Assembly (NCBI RefSeq): GCF_003024385.1
Contig: NZ_PVZN01000001.1
Location: 550,084-614,083, forward strand
DNA length: 64,000 nt
Source: Pseudomonas sp. BBP2017
GTDB taxonomy: Bacteria > Pseudomonadota > Gammaproteobacteria > Pseudomonadales > Pseudomonadaceae
Direction of reading: 5' to 3'
Under the pieces are notes generated by a model, which worked only from the letters and a program-made list of their open reading frames with translations, was not told the DNA's origin and searched no databases. Positions within the stretch are counted from its first letter, which is position 1. Each line of letters begins with the position of its first letter. A program made the position numbers and the translations under genes. This document shows positions 36,927 to 45,910 of this stretch, piece by piece.

Positions 36927-38048
36927 ATGCGAAAACTTCTGTTGAGCGCCCTGGCGCTGGTTGTCATTGCTGCGCTCTGCGGCTACGGGTTCTGGACCGG
37001 GCAACGACCGAGCGGGCATTACCTGTCGGACTTGCGCATCGAACTGGCCCTGAGTGAAGGCATTCCCGCCGACCACGGCAACCTGCTTGGGGTCGAGCCG
37101 CAGCTGTATCCCAGTGACTACCAGAACCTGCAGCGCCTGCACCGCAAGTTGGCTGCCTATCTGCAGCAGGCTCGCGACCAGGGCCTGATCAATGCCCGAA
37201 CCATCGTCATCCTGCCCGAACACATCGGCACCTGGCTCTGGGCCCGGGGCGAAAAGAACGAGCTCTATCAGGTCAGCCAACGCCGTGAAGCCTGGCAATG
37301 GCTGGAGCTGAGCAACCCGATCAGCTACGGCCTGGCCCTGCTCGGCGCCGAAGGTGATGACCGGCGCGCCGATGCTCACCTGCGCATGAAGGCGCAGCAG
37401 ATGGCCAACGACTACCAGCAGCTGTTCGGCGGCCTGGCCAGGGAATTCGGCGTGACCCTGGTGGCGGGTTCGATTGTCCTGCCCTCCCCTTATGTCGAGC
37501 GCGGCACCCTCAAAGTCGGCTCAGGCGCCTTGTACAACAGCAGCCTGGTGTTCGCCGGCGATGGCTCGGTACTCGGCCAGCCCCAGCGTCAACAACACCC
37601 GGACAGTGAAGTACGCCGCTACATCGACAGCGGTATCGACCAGCCACTGCAAGTTCTGCAAACCCCGGCCGGACGCCTGGGCGTGCTGATCGGCAGCGAC
37701 AGCTGGTACCCGAGCAATCAGCAACAACTGGCCAATCAGTCGGCGCAGTTCATCGCCAATCCCGCGTTCCTGGGTGGTAAAGACAGCTGGAATGCGCCCT
37801 GGCGCGGCAACCGCCATCAACCGCTGGCGGCTTCACTGCCGTTCAAACCCGGCGAACTCAGCGAAGCCCAGGCTTGGCAACAGCTGACCCTGAAGGCCAA
37901 CCCCAGCGACATGAGCAGCATGAGTGTATTCCAGCGTGGGCGTTTCTGGGATGTGGTCGCCGATGGTCAGGGTTTTGCCAACCGCGCCGGTCTCAACCTG
38001 AACGGCAACCGCACCTCAGGTGCGCGCCTGCTGAACCTGTGGCTGTAG
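36927..38048 (+). CDS. membrane-anchored nitrilase-fold protein lacking the catalytic triad
   Basis: A 373-residue protein with an N-terminal membrane helix or signal (LLLSALALVVIAALCGYGFW), then a nitrilase/amidase fold. The catalytic Glu position is kept (ILPEHIGTW). The Lys region (YNSSLVFAGDGSVLGQPQRQ) has no Lys where the family has it. The nucleophile strand reads VLIGSDSWYP, with Gly256 at the position of the invariant Cys (family IC-x-D). It should therefore not hydrolyse C-N bonds and may be a binding or scaffold protein on the periplasmic side. An AraC regulator gene starts 7 bases downstream. Confidence 0.8.
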   Translation: MRKLLLSALALVVIAALCGYGFWTGQRPSGHYLSDLRIELALSEGIPADHGNLLGVEPQLYPSDYQNLQRLHRKLAAYLQQARDQGLINARTIVILPEHIGTWLWARGEKNELYQVSQRREAWQWLELSNPISYGLALLGAEGDDRRADAHLRMKAQQMANDYQQLFGGLAREFGVTLVAGSIVLPSPYVERGTLKVGSGALYNSSLVFAGDGSVLGQPQRQQHPDSEVRRYIDSGIDQPLQVLQTPAGRLGVLIGSDSWYPSNQQQLANQSAQFIANPAFLGGKDSWNAPWRGNRHQPLAASLPFKPGELSEAQAWQQLTLKANPSDMSSMSVFQRGRFWDVVADGQGFANRAGLNLNGNRTSGARLLNLWL

Positions 38049-38055
38049 GTCGGCC

Positions 38056-39096
38056 ATGAACCGCCCACGGATGCGCTTGGGTGACCTGTCGGTTGGTTTT
38101 ATCCAGCCCCTGAGTGAAACCCTGCAGCAACGCGGTATCGAGCCCACAGCGCTGCTACAGCGCTACGGTCTGGGCACTGCACGCCTGGCCGAAGCGGGTG
38201 CGCGCTTGTCCATCCCGCGTTACATGCACCTGGGCCATGCAGCCATCGAACTGACCGGTGATCCGGCCCTGGGCCTGCACATGGGCCGCATCAGTCGCCT
38301 CAGCCAGGCAGGCCTGGCCGGGGTCACTGCGGCCCAGGCCCCCACTGTCGGCGAAGCAGCGCGCACCTTGCTGCGCTTCGAGCCGTTGTACGCCGCCAAC
38401 TACCGCGGCCATTCGAGTTTCCACGCCGACAGCGGCGGTGCCTGGCTGCGCTTCTACTCCATCAGCCCTTACAACGCCTATAACCGCTTTGTGGTGGATT
38501 CGCTGCTGTCCGGCTGGCTCGCACAGTTGTCGAGCCTGGCCGGCGTAAACCTGGTGGCCGAACGGATAGAGATCGAGTTCGAGGCACCCGCCTACGCCGC
38601 CCACTATCAGGCGCTGTGCAGCACCCCTGTGCAATTTGGCGCGCAGACCAACCAATTACGCCTGAGCCAGGCAAGCCTTGCACTACGTAATCCGGCGCAT
38701 TGCCCCAGCACCTGGCAGCATCTGTTGAAGTTATGTGAAGCGGAACTTGAGCAACGCACGCGAATCCGCAGCCTGGGCGAACGCATCGCACATTTGCTCG
38801 GACCGCTGCTCAATGGCGGCCGGGAACCGGATCTGGAGGAAGTGGCGCAGCACCTGCAACTGCCGACATGGACCTTGCGGCGCAAGCTGGCCGAGGAAGG
38901 CACGCAGTTTCGCGCCATCCTCAACGATACCCGCCGCGACCTGGCCATGGCCTACATCCGTGACACGGAGCTGGCCTTTGGCGAGATCGCCTATCTGCTC
39001 GGATTTGCTTCGGCCGAAGCCTTTCAGCGCGCATTCAAACGCTGGAACGGCATGACCCCGGGCGAGTTTCGCCGCAGCCAGCGGCGTACCGGCTGA
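38056..39096 (+). CDS. AraC family transcriptional regulator (OruR-type)
   Basis: A 346-residue regulator with an N-terminal arabinose-operon-regulator-like domain, beginning LSVGFIQPLSETLQQRGI, and a C-terminal pair of helix-turn-helix units (EEVAQHLQLPTWTLRRKL and FGEIAYLLGFASAEAFQRAF, about residues 260-335). The family includes OruR and ArgR-like activators of catabolic genes. It follows the pseudo-nitrilase gene by 7 bases and probably shares its transcript. The target genes cannot be read from the sequence. Confidence 0.9.
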   Translation: MNRPRMRLGDLSVGFIQPLSETLQQRGIEPTALLQRYGLGTARLAEAGARLSIPRYMHLGHAAIELTGDPALGLHMGRISRLSQAGLAGVTAAQAPTVGEAARTLLRFEPLYAANYRGHSSFHADSGGAWLRFYSISPYNAYNRFVVDSLLSGWLAQLSSLAGVNLVAERIEIEFEAPAYAAHYQALCSTPVQFGAQTNQLRLSQASLALRNPAHCPSTWQHLLKLCEAELEQRTRIRSLGERIAHLLGPLLNGGREPDLEEVAQHLQLPTWTLRRKLAEEGTQFRAILNDTRRDLAMAYIRDTELAFGEIAYLLGFASAEAFQRAFKRWNGMTPGEFRRSQRRTG

Positions 39097-39098
39097 AA

Positions 39099-39185
39099 CT
39101 ACAGCTCGGTGGCGTCGTCGGCAGGCTCGGGTGGATCAAGCTCAAAGGCGCGGTATTCGAGTAGTTCTTCTTGATAGTCGTCCAT
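39099..39185 (-). CDS. 28-residue acidic small protein
   Basis: An ORF too short for routine gene callers: MDDYQEELLEYRAFELDPPE, followed by eight residues ending in EL, 28 residues in all, with about ten acidic residues and one Arg. A strong ribosome site (GGAG, 6 bases, ATG) precedes it. It occupies the gap between the AraC gene (stop 39096, other strand) and the DUF2242 lipoprotein gene, downstream of the latter on the same strand. The N-terminal half could form an amphipathic helix. I recognise no family. The start signal and the composition argue that it is real. Confidence 0.6.
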   Translation of the reverse strand: MDDYQEELLEYRAFELDPPEPADDATEL

Positions 39186-39310
39186 CGTCTGCTCCGTCGT
39201 TTCTCATTCATTTCATTGATTTGTCATCGAGCCTAAAGTGCCGCGATGAAAGAAAAATGACAATGACGCTTATCAAACAACGTAGCAGCAGATGGAAAAA
39301 TTATCCGCCC

Positions 39311-40189
39311 CTACTGCGGCGCCTGTTCAGGGCTGCTGACAGGCGCTGCCGGCGCCACACTCGATACCGGTTCAGCTGCTGCAGGCGCAGGCTGCTCAGC
39401 ATTGATCGGCGTCGCCTCGAGCGGTGGAGCCACCGGCATCGAACCCTTGCTGTCATCGACTACAGGCGCCGACGCGGCCTCGACGACCGGCACCTGCTGG
39501 GCTGGCGCCGCAGCCGGCTCAATCGCCGCAGGTGCTGGCACAGGAGCCGCTGCTTCGGCCGGGACCACGGCAACAGGTGCCGGCACAGGGACACTCTCAG
39601 GGATGCCCAAGGCTGGCGCAGGCGTCTCTACCGGCTTTTCCAGCGAGGCCTTTTTCTTCTGCTCCTTGGGCAGGAAGCTTTCGACCAGGGCAAAGTAACG
39701 CTCGTAGAACTTGGCCGAGGTCACGGTCTCGCTGGCCACCTTGACCATCGAATCGTCGGTGGAGCCAATCGGCATCGATAACGAGCCCAGCACGCCTACC
39801 CCGACACTGGCCGAGGTATTGGATTTTTTCAGCGCGTAACGATCCTGCAAGGCGTTGGCAAACATGGTCGAGCGCTGCTCGTCGCCGCTGTCGCGGGCAC
39901 AGACCACGTTGAAGCTGATCTGCAGGTGCGATTCGCCGGTCTGCTGAAAGCTCTTGTTGCCATTGACCTGCCCGGCATCGCTGCTGGTGATGATGTAACC
40001 CTGGCTGAGCAAGGCACGCCGGGCCGCTTCGCAAGTGCTGGCTTCGCTGACCGGGAAGCTGCGCGAATAGGTACCCGAGTCGTCGAAATTCTCGTGTTCG
40101 TAGATGGCAGCTTTCTTCGAAGAACAGCCGGAAACACCCGCCAGCACCAGGGCCAGCCCGAGCGCACTGAAGACGGTTGACTTTGACAT
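39311..40189 (-). CDS. DUF2242 lipoprotein
   Basis: A 292-residue predicted lipoprotein with signal peptide and lipobox (LAGVSGC, Cys at about 22). The conserved N-terminal domain (about 25-170) has FPVSEASTCEAARRALLSQGY and a later YERYFALVESFL, features I associate with DUF2242. The C-terminal 110 residues are an Ala/Pro/Val-rich tail that probably spans the periplasm. ATG 40189 is chosen because the lipoprotein signal begins there (MSKSTVFSALGLAL). The role is unknown. Confidence 0.8.
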   Translation of the reverse strand: MSKSTVFSALGLALVLAGVSGCSSKKAAIYEHENFDDSGTYSRSFPVSEASTCEAARRALLSQGYIITSSDAGQVNGNKSFQQTGESHLQISFNVVCARDSGDEQRSTMFANALQDRYALKKSNTSASVGVGVLGSLSMPIGSTDDSMVKVASETVTSAKFYERYFALVESFLPKEQKKKASLEKPVETPAPALGIPESVPVPAPVAVVPAEAAAPVPAPAAIEPAAAPAQQVPVVEAASAPVVDDSKGSMPVAPPLEATPINAEQPAPAAAEPVSSVAPAAPVSSPEQAPQ

Positions 40190-40303
40190 TGCAAATCCTG
40201 AGTAAAACGATCGGTGCCTATTGTGCAACACAACGGCGGATCACTGAAACCGTAGCCGGGCAATCACCACAGAAAATTCATCGGTGGGAGCAAATGACAG
40301 GCA

Positions 40304-40331
40304 CAAAAAAAGCGACCCTTGGGTCGCTTTC
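40304..40331 (-). terminator. Rho-independent terminator after the tRNA-Asp array
   Basis: On the minus strand AAAGCGACCC, loop AAG, GGTCGC, then a run of seven T. It lies just downstream of the last tRNA-Asp gene and ends the tRNA transcript. Confidence 0.85.
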
Positions 40332-40346
40332 TTTGTGATTTCAATA

Positions 40347-40423
40347 TGGCGCAGCGGACGGGACTCGAACCCGCGACCCCCGGCGTGACAGGCCGGTATT
40401 CTAACCGACTGAACTACCGCTGC
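40347..40423 (-). tRNA. tRNA-Asp (GTC), copy 3 in transcript order
   Basis: A 77-nt tRNA with anticodon GTC (CCTGTCACG loop), a 7-bp acceptor stem (GCAGCGG with CCGCTGC), D-arm GTTCAGTCGGTTAGAA, TTCGAGT T-loop and encoded CCA. Its gene sequence is the same as that of the other two copies. Confidence 0.97.
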
Positions 40424-40469
40424 GTGTCGTGCAAACCTGGATTGCGCAAATGCCGCTGATCTCAGGCAC

Positions 40470-40499
40470 AAAAAAAGCGAACCTTGGGTCGCTCTCTTT
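40470..40499 (-). terminator. degenerate copy of the tRNA terminator
   Basis: The spacer after the second tRNA-Asp repeats the final terminator with one mismatch in the stem (GCGACC / GGTTCGC) and the same T-run. It is probably left by duplication of a tRNA-plus-terminator unit and may give partial termination. Confidence 0.55.
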
Positions 40500-40535
40500 G
40501 TAGCTTTGAGGAGTTCAAGGGCCTCAAAGCAAATA

Positions 40536-40612
40536 TGGCGCAGCGGACGGGACTCGAACCCGCGACCCCCGGCGTGACAGGCCGGTATTCTAACCGACTG
40601 AACTACCGCTGC
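40536..40612 (-). tRNA. tRNA-Asp (GTC), copy 2
   Basis: A 77-nt tRNA identical in sequence to the 40347-40423 copy, with anticodon GTC and encoded CCA. It is followed downstream by the degenerate terminator copy. Confidence 0.97.
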
Positions 40613-40711
40613 GTATCACACAAGCTTTCGCCTGTTTGAAACTGGGATCTGGCCTGAAGGCTTCGGTGCCTTCTGACCTCAAACCGGCGGTTAAACCGAT
40701 CTGGAGAAAAG

Positions 40712-40788
40712 TGGCGCAGCGGACGGGACTCGAACCCGCGACCCCCGGCGTGACAGGCCGGTATTCTAACCGACTGAACTACCGCTGC
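40712..40788 (-). tRNA. tRNA-Asp (GTC), copy 1
   Basis: A 77-nt tRNA, again identical, with anticodon GTC and encoded CCA. Its downstream spacer (40613-40711) lacks the terminator seen after the other two copies. Confidence 0.97.
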
Positions 40789-40864
40789 GCATATGGACTT
40801 GCGTCCTGTTCCTCTCTGGTAACACCTTCTTGCGAAAGTGTCGGGCCAGGAACATCTCAGGAAG

Positions 40865-40940
40865 TGGTGGGTGATGACGGGATCGAACCGCCGACCCTCT
40901 GCTTGTAAGGCAGATGCTCTCCCGGCTGAGCTAATCACCC
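40865..40940 (-). tRNA. tRNA-Val (TAC)
   Basis: A 76-nt tRNA, first in the array. It has acceptor stem GGGTGAT, anticodon TAC in CTTACAAG, T-loop TTCGATC and encoded CCA. Confidence 0.97.
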
Positions 40941-41034
40941 GTGTGCTTCGCTGAGGTGGCGAAATTTACGCAGGTATCGAACCTAAGTCAATACCCCCAT
41001 TGAAGTTTTTTTCAAAAAGGGCAAAAAAGCAGTG

Positions 41035-41808
41035 TTACGTGTAGATCATCTTCTTGGTCATGCCGCCGTCGACCACGAACTCCTGGCCGGTGACAAAGCC
41101 GGCATTGCGCGACAGCAACCAGGCAACCATGGCCGCCACGTCCTCCACTGTCCCTACCCTGCCCGCCGGATGCTGGGCATGATCGGTTTCGCTCAGCGGC
41201 TCGGCGCGACGCTGGGACGGATCCCGGGCATCGATCCAGCCCGGGCTCACGGCATTGACGCGGATTTCCGGCCCCAGACTTACAGCCAAGGCATGGGTGA
41301 GCGCCAGCAGGCCGCCCTTGCTTGCCGCATAGGCTTCTGTATCGGGTTCGGATTGAGCGGCGCGGGTTGATGCCAGGTTGACGATGGCACCGCCGTGAGC
41401 GCGCAGATAAGGCGCACAGTGCTTGGCCAGCAGCATCGGCCCGCCCAGATTGACCGCCAGCACGCGATTCCAGTAAGCCAGGCTGAGGGTCTCCAGGGTG
41501 GTGTTGTGCGGATCGGCAATGGCTGCATTGCACACCAGCGCGTCGAGTCGACCGAACTGGCCAAGCACTTCAGCCACCCCGGTCTTGACCTGGGCTTCAT
41601 CGGCAACATCCATGCCGATGAACCAGGCATTGTCTCCCAGCACCTTGGCCGCCTTGGCCCCGCGCACCCGATCGAGGTCGGTGAGTACCACCTGCCAGCC
41701 CTCGGCGATCAGCCAGGCAGCAATGCCCAGGCCGATCCCCCGCGCCGCACCGGTCACCAGGGCGACGCGGCCATTATGGCTGCTGTCGCCCACCGACCAG
41801 TCGATCAC
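41035..41808 (-). CDS. SDR family oxidoreductase
   Basis: A 257-residue classical short-chain dehydrogenase. Cofactor motif TGAARGIG (about 19-26) with Asp in VVLTDLDR, which suggests NAD preference; NAAI; and active site Ser-Thr (NLAST) then YAASKGG. It starts with GTG, overlapping the metZ stop (GTGA), so it is translated with metZ. The substrate is unknown. Confidence 0.9.
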   Translation of the reverse strand: MIDWSVGDSSHNGRVALVTGAARGIGLGIAAWLIAEGWQVVLTDLDRVRGAKAAKVLGDNAWFIGMDVADEAQVKTGVAEVLGQFGRLDALVCNAAIADPHNTTLETLSLAYWNRVLAVNLGGPMLLAKHCAPYLRAHGGAIVNLASTRAAQSEPDTEAYAASKGGLLALTHALAVSLGPEIRVNAVSPGWIDARDPSQRRAEPLSETDHAQHPAGRVGTVEDVAAMVAWLLSRNAGFVTGQEFVVDGGMTKKMIYT

Positions 41809-43016
41809 AGCGCCGCCAGACCGCGGGCCAGATCGGCCTTGAGGTCAGCAACATCTTCCAGGCCTACGGCAACCCGGATCAGGCTGTCGCGAATCCCTGC
41901 AGCCTCACGTTCCTGCGGCGACAGACGGCCGTGGGAAGTGGTACCCGGATGGGTGATGGTGGTCTTGCTGTCACCCAGATTGGCGGTGATCGAAATCAGT
42001 CGCGTGGCATCGATGAAGCGCCAGGCGCCTTCTTTACCGCCCTTGACCTCAAAGCTCACCACGGCTCCGAAGCCGCTCATCTGCTGCTTGGCCAGCTCAT
42101 GCTGCGGATGGCTCTGCAGGCCGGCGTAGTGAACCTTTTCGATGCCGTCCTGCTGCTCCAGCCACTCAGCCAGGGCTTGCGCGTTGGCACAGTGGGCACG
42201 CATACGCAGGTTGAGGGTTTCCAGGCCCTTGAGGAAGATCCAGGCGTTGAACGGACTCAGCGACGGCCCTGCAGTGCGCAGAAAGCCCACCACTTCCTTC
42301 ATCTGCTCGCTACGCCCGGCAACCACCCCCCCCATGCAACGACCCTGGCCGTCGATGAACTTGGTCGCCGAGTGCACGACAATGTCGGCGCCCAGCTTCA
42401 GCGGCTGCTGCAAGGCCGGGGTGCTGAAACAGTTGTCGACCACCAGCTGTGCACCCTTGGCATGAGCAATCTCGGCCAGTGCGGCGATATCCACCAGCTC
42501 AGCCAGCGGATTGGACGGCGATTCGACGAACAGCAGCTTGGTGTTGGCCTTGATCGCCGCGTCCCAGCCAGCGAGGTCCACCAGCGGTACGTAGTCGACC
42601 TGCACACCAAAACGCTTGAAGTACTTCTCGAACAGGCTGATGGTCGAGCCGAATACGCTCTGGGAGACCAGCACGTGGTCGCCAGCGCTGCACAGGGCCA
42701 TTACCGTGGAGAGGATCGCCGACATACCGGTGGAGGTAGCCACCGCCTGCTCGGCGCCTTCCAGGGCGGCAATGCGCTCTTCGAACGCGCGTACGGTCGG
42801 GTTGGTGTAGCGTGAATAGACGTTGCCTGGAACCTCGCCGGCGAACCGTGCAGCGGCATCGGCCGCTGTCCGGAACACGTAGCTGGAGGTGAAGAACAGC
42901 GGGTCGCTGTGCTCACCTTCCGGCGTGCGATGCTGGCCGGCGCGTACCGCCAGCGTATCGAAAGCGACCCCTTCGAGGTCGCTGTCCAGGCGCCCGGCAT
43001 CCCATTCCTGTGTCAT
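41805..43016 (-). CDS. metZ: O-succinylhomoserine sulfhydrylase
   Basis: A 403-residue PLP enzyme of the Cys/Met family that makes homocysteine from O-succinylhomoserine and sulfide, the direct sulfhydrylation route of pseudomonads. The PLP Lys is in [11 protein letters not shown], with the ATSTGMSAI phosphate loop upstream. It lies 15 bases downstream of purF, the order known from P. aeruginosa and P. putida. Confidence 0.94.
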   Translation of the reverse strand: MTQEWDAGRLDSDLEGVAFDTLAVRAGQHRTPEGEHSDPLFFTSSYVFRTAADAAARFAGEVPGNVYSRYTNPTVRAFEERIAALEGAEQAVATSTGMSAILSTVMALCSAGDHVLVSQSVFGSTISLFEKYFKRFGVQVDYVPLVDLAGWDAAIKANTKLLFVESPSNPLAELVDIAALAEIAHAKGAQLVVDNCFSTPALQQPLKLGADIVVHSATKFIDGQGRCMGGVVAGRSEQMKEVVGFLRTAGPSLSPFNAWIFLKGLETLNLRMRAHCANAQALAEWLEQQDGIEKVHYAGLQSHPQHELAKQQMSGFGAVVSFEVKGGKEGAWRFIDATRLISITANLGDSKTTITHPGTTSHGRLSPQEREAAGIRDSLIRVAVGLEDVADLKADLARGLAAL

Positions 43017-43031
43017 GCCGCTGCTCCTAAC

Positions 43032-44537
43032 TCAGTTGTTGTAGAGGTCGATGATTGCGCTGACCGCCTGGTTCTTGACCTTGGAGGCGTCGTTACGCGC
43101 CTGCTCGATCTTGTCCAGGTAGGCCTCGTCGATGTCGCCGGTAACGTACTTGCCGTCGAACACCGCGCAGTCGAAATGCTCGATCTTGACCTTGCCACCG
43201 CCAACCGCTTCGATCAGGTCCGGCAGGTCCTGGTAGACCAGCCAGTCGGCGCCGATCAGCTCGGCGACATCTTCGGTGCTGCGGTTGTGGGCGATCAGTT
43301 CATGAGCGCTCGGCATATCGATGCCGTAGACGTTAGGGTAACGCACAGCCGGCGCTGCCGAGCAGAAGTAGACGTTCTTCGCCCCGGCCTCGCGGGCCAT
43401 CTGGATGATCTGCTTGCAGGTGGTGCCACGGACGATGGAGTCATCCACCAGCATCACGTTCTTGCCACGGAATTCCAGCTCGATGGCGTTGAGCTTCTGG
43501 CGCACCGACTTCTTGCGCGCGGCCTGGCCGGGCATGATGAAGGTACGGCCGATGTAGCGGTTCTTGACGAAACCTTCACGGAACTTGACGCCCAAGTGGT
43601 TGGCCAGTTCCAGCGCGGCGGTACGGCTGGTGTCAGGAATCGGGATAACCACGTCGATGTCATGATTCGGACGCTCGCGCTGGATTTTCTCGGCCAGCTT
43701 CTCGCCCATGCGCAGACGCGCCTTGTAGACCGAAACACCGTCGATGATCGAGTCAGGACGTGCCAGATAGACGTGTTCGAAGATGCACGGCGACAGCTGC
43801 GGGTTGGTCGCGCACTGACGGGTGTGCAGCTTGCCTTCTTCGGTGATGTACACCGCTTCGCCCGGCGCCAGATCGCGGATCAGGGTGAAGCCGAGGACGT
43901 CCAGCGACACACTTTCGGAGGCGATCATGTACTCCACACCTTCGTCGGTGTGGCGCTGACCGAAGACGATCGGGCGAATGCCATTAGGGTCACGGAAGCC
44001 AACGATGCCGTAGCCGGTGATCATCGCCACCACCGCATAACCGCCTACACAGCGGTTGTGCACGTCAGTGACCGCCGCAAATACGTCTTCTTCGGTTGGC
44101 TGCAGCTTGCCGCGCACCGCCAATTCGTGGGCGAAGACGTTGAGCAGGACTTCGGAGTCGGAACTGGTGTTGACGTGGCGCAGATCGGACTCGTAGATCT
44201 CTTTGGCCAACTGCTCAACGTTGGTCAGGTTGCCGTTGTGCGCCAGGGTGATGCCGTACGGCGAGTTGACGTAGAACGGCTGAGCCTCGGCCGAAGTCGA
44301 ACTGCCCGCAGTCGGGTAACGCACATGGCCGATACCCATGTGTCCGACCAGGCGCTGCATATGGCGCTGCTGGAACACATCACGAACCAGACCGTTGTCC
44401 TTGCGCAGGAATAACCGGCCATCATGGCTGGTCACAATACCGGCAGCGTCCTGGCCGCGGTGCTGGAGGACGGTTAGCGCGTCATACAGCGCCTGATTGA
44501 CGTTCGACTTACCGACGATACCGACGATGCCACACAT
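43032..44537 (-). CDS. purF: amidophosphoribosyltransferase
   Basis: A 501-residue enzyme for the first committed step of purine synthesis (PRPP plus glutamine). The N-terminal nucleophile Cys follows Met (MCGIVGIVG), the glutaminase domain covers the first half, and the PRPP motif [13 protein letters not shown] is near residue 365. ATG 44537 is required to place Cys at position 2, so the 9-base longer frame is rejected. Confidence 0.97.
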   Translation of the reverse strand: MCGIVGIVGKSNVNQALYDALTVLQHRGQDAAGIVTSHDGRLFLRKDNGLVRDVFQQRHMQRLVGHMGIGHVRYPTAGSSTSAEAQPFYVNSPYGITLAHNGNLTNVEQLAKEIYESDLRHVNTSSDSEVLLNVFAHELAVRGKLQPTEEDVFAAVTDVHNRCVGGYAVVAMITGYGIVGFRDPNGIRPIVFGQRHTDEGVEYMIASESVSLDVLGFTLIRDLAPGEAVYITEEGKLHTRQCATNPQLSPCIFEHVYLARPDSIIDGVSVYKARLRMGEKLAEKIQRERPNHDIDVVIPIPDTSRTAALELANHLGVKFREGFVKNRYIGRTFIMPGQAARKKSVRQKLNAIELEFRGKNVMLVDDSIVRGTTCKQIIQMAREAGAKNVYFCSAAPAVRYPNVYGIDMPSAHELIAHNRSTEDVAELIGADWLVYQDLPDLIEAVGGGKVKIEHFDCAVFDGKYVTGDIDEAYLDKIEQARNDASKVKNQAVSAIIDLYNN

Positions 44538-44578
44538 GCGACGCAACCCCTACTTAATGAAACTGGACTGAACAGCTC

Positions 44579-45133
44579 TCAAGGCGTTTTGGGCCCCAGA
44601 AGCTGTTCCTTGAACGGGAGATCAGCCGGTGCGCTGATCCCGCTGGCTAGCCACTGACTGGTGAACCCCAGAATAAGGTTTTTCGACCAGTCAGCCACCA
44701 ATAGAAATTGTGGTATCAGGCGAGATTCCTGCCACCACTGATCCTGTTGTACCGGCCCCAGGCTCAACAGCCCGACAGCCACCACCACCAGCAAGGCTCC
44801 ACGGGCGGCACCGAAGGCCATGCCCAGGAAGCGGTCGGTCCCGGAAAGCCCGGTGACGCGAATCAGCTCGCCAATGAGAAAATTGATCATGGCCCCCACC
44901 AGCAGGGTGGCGACGAAAAGAATGGCACATCCGGCGATGACCCGGGCCGAAGGCGTCTGGATGTAAGACTCCAGGTACTGCGACAGCGAGCCACCGAACA
45001 TCCAGGCCACAGCGCCGGCAATGATCCAGGTAAGCAGCGACAAGGCTTCTTTGACAAAGCCGCGCTTGAGACTGATCAGCGAAGAAATGGCGATGATCGC
45101 GAAAATCGCCCAGTCGACCCAGGTAAATGCCAC
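44579..45133 (-). CDS. cvpA: CvpA family membrane protein
   Basis: A 184-residue inner-membrane protein with four hydrophobic helices, opening WVDWAIFAIIAISSLISLKRG. It is the conserved neighbour of purF and is named for colicin V production in E. coli. It starts with GTG preceded by AGG seven bases upstream. Confidence 0.92.
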   Translation of the reverse strand: MAFTWVDWAIFAIIAISSLISLKRGFVKEALSLLTWIIAGAVAWMFGGSLSQYLESYIQTPSARVIAGCAILFVATLLVGAMINFLIGELIRVTGLSGTDRFLGMAFGAARGALLVVVAVGLLSLGPVQQDQWWQESRLIPQFLLVADWSKNLILGFTSQWLASGISAPADLPFKEQLLGPKTP

Positions 45134-45232
45134 AGTGTTGCCTGCAAACGGATAAGGCGGCGCATTTTACCAGAGCAGCGGGCTGTCGGTAAGCAGTGAT
45201 TTGTCGCCCGGCACTGACCGGGCGACGATCAA

Positions 45233-45910
45233 TCAACTGCGCTCAGGCTGGAAGCGTACGACGATGCCATTGAGCTTCTGCTGGCGACTGATCACATCAC
45301 GCAGACGCTCAGCCTCGGCGCGCTCGATCAACGGCCCGACATATACCCGATTCATGCCGCCGGCCGAACGGATATAGGCGTTGTAACCCTGGCTGCGCAG
45401 GGTTTTCTGCAGGTTCTCGGCACCGGCCCGATTGGACAGGCTGGCCAATTGCACCGACCAGCTGACCGGCAGACCATTGGCGTCGATCTTGCCTGCTACG
45501 GGCTTGGTAGCGCTGGCGACGGCAGGAGCAGGTTTGACTTCCGGCTTGACCGCTGGCGGCGGCGTTACAGGTTTGGCCGCAACGGTTGGCGCCGGAACTG
45601 GAGCCGGGACAGGTACTGGCACCGCAGCGGGCGCTGGAGTGATCGGAGTACTGGGTGCCTGGGCTGGCACGCTAGACTCATCGACGACCACCGGGTTTTC
45701 TTCTGGCAATACCTGAGGCTCAGGCACTGGCACAGGCTCGACCTGCACGGCCGGCATGCTCGGCGCTGCCGGAGCCTCAGGCGCTTCGACGCGCACCTGA
45801 CGCATCTCGTCTTCCCGGGAAAACAACATCGGCAGGAAGATCACCGCCAGTGCCACCAGCACCAGGGCGCCCACCATCCGCTGCTTGACCACTTTATCCA
45901 GCAATGCCAT
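45233..45910 (-). CDS. SPOR-domain protein (DedD-like)
   Basis: A 225-residue protein with one N-terminal membrane helix (MVGALVLVALAVIFLPML), a long Pro/Ala/Val linker through the periplasm and a C-terminal SPOR domain (SVQLASLSNRAGAENLQKTL, last 75 residues) that binds denuded septal glycan. It is the counterpart of E. coli DedD, which helps cell division. ATG 45910 overlaps the folC end by 17 bases; the longer frame to 46027 has no membrane-protein N-terminus. Confidence 0.9.
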   Translation of the reverse strand: MALLDKVVKQRMVGALVLVALAVIFLPMLFSREDEMRQVRVEAPEAPAAPSMPAVQVEPVPVPEPQVLPEENPVVVDESSVPAQAPSTPITPAPAAVPVPVPAPVPAPTVAAKPVTPPPAVKPEVKPAPAVASATKPVAGKIDANGLPVSWSVQLASLSNRAGAENLQKTLRSQGYNAYIRSAGGMNRVYVGPLIERAEAERLRDVISRQQKLNGIVVRFQPERS

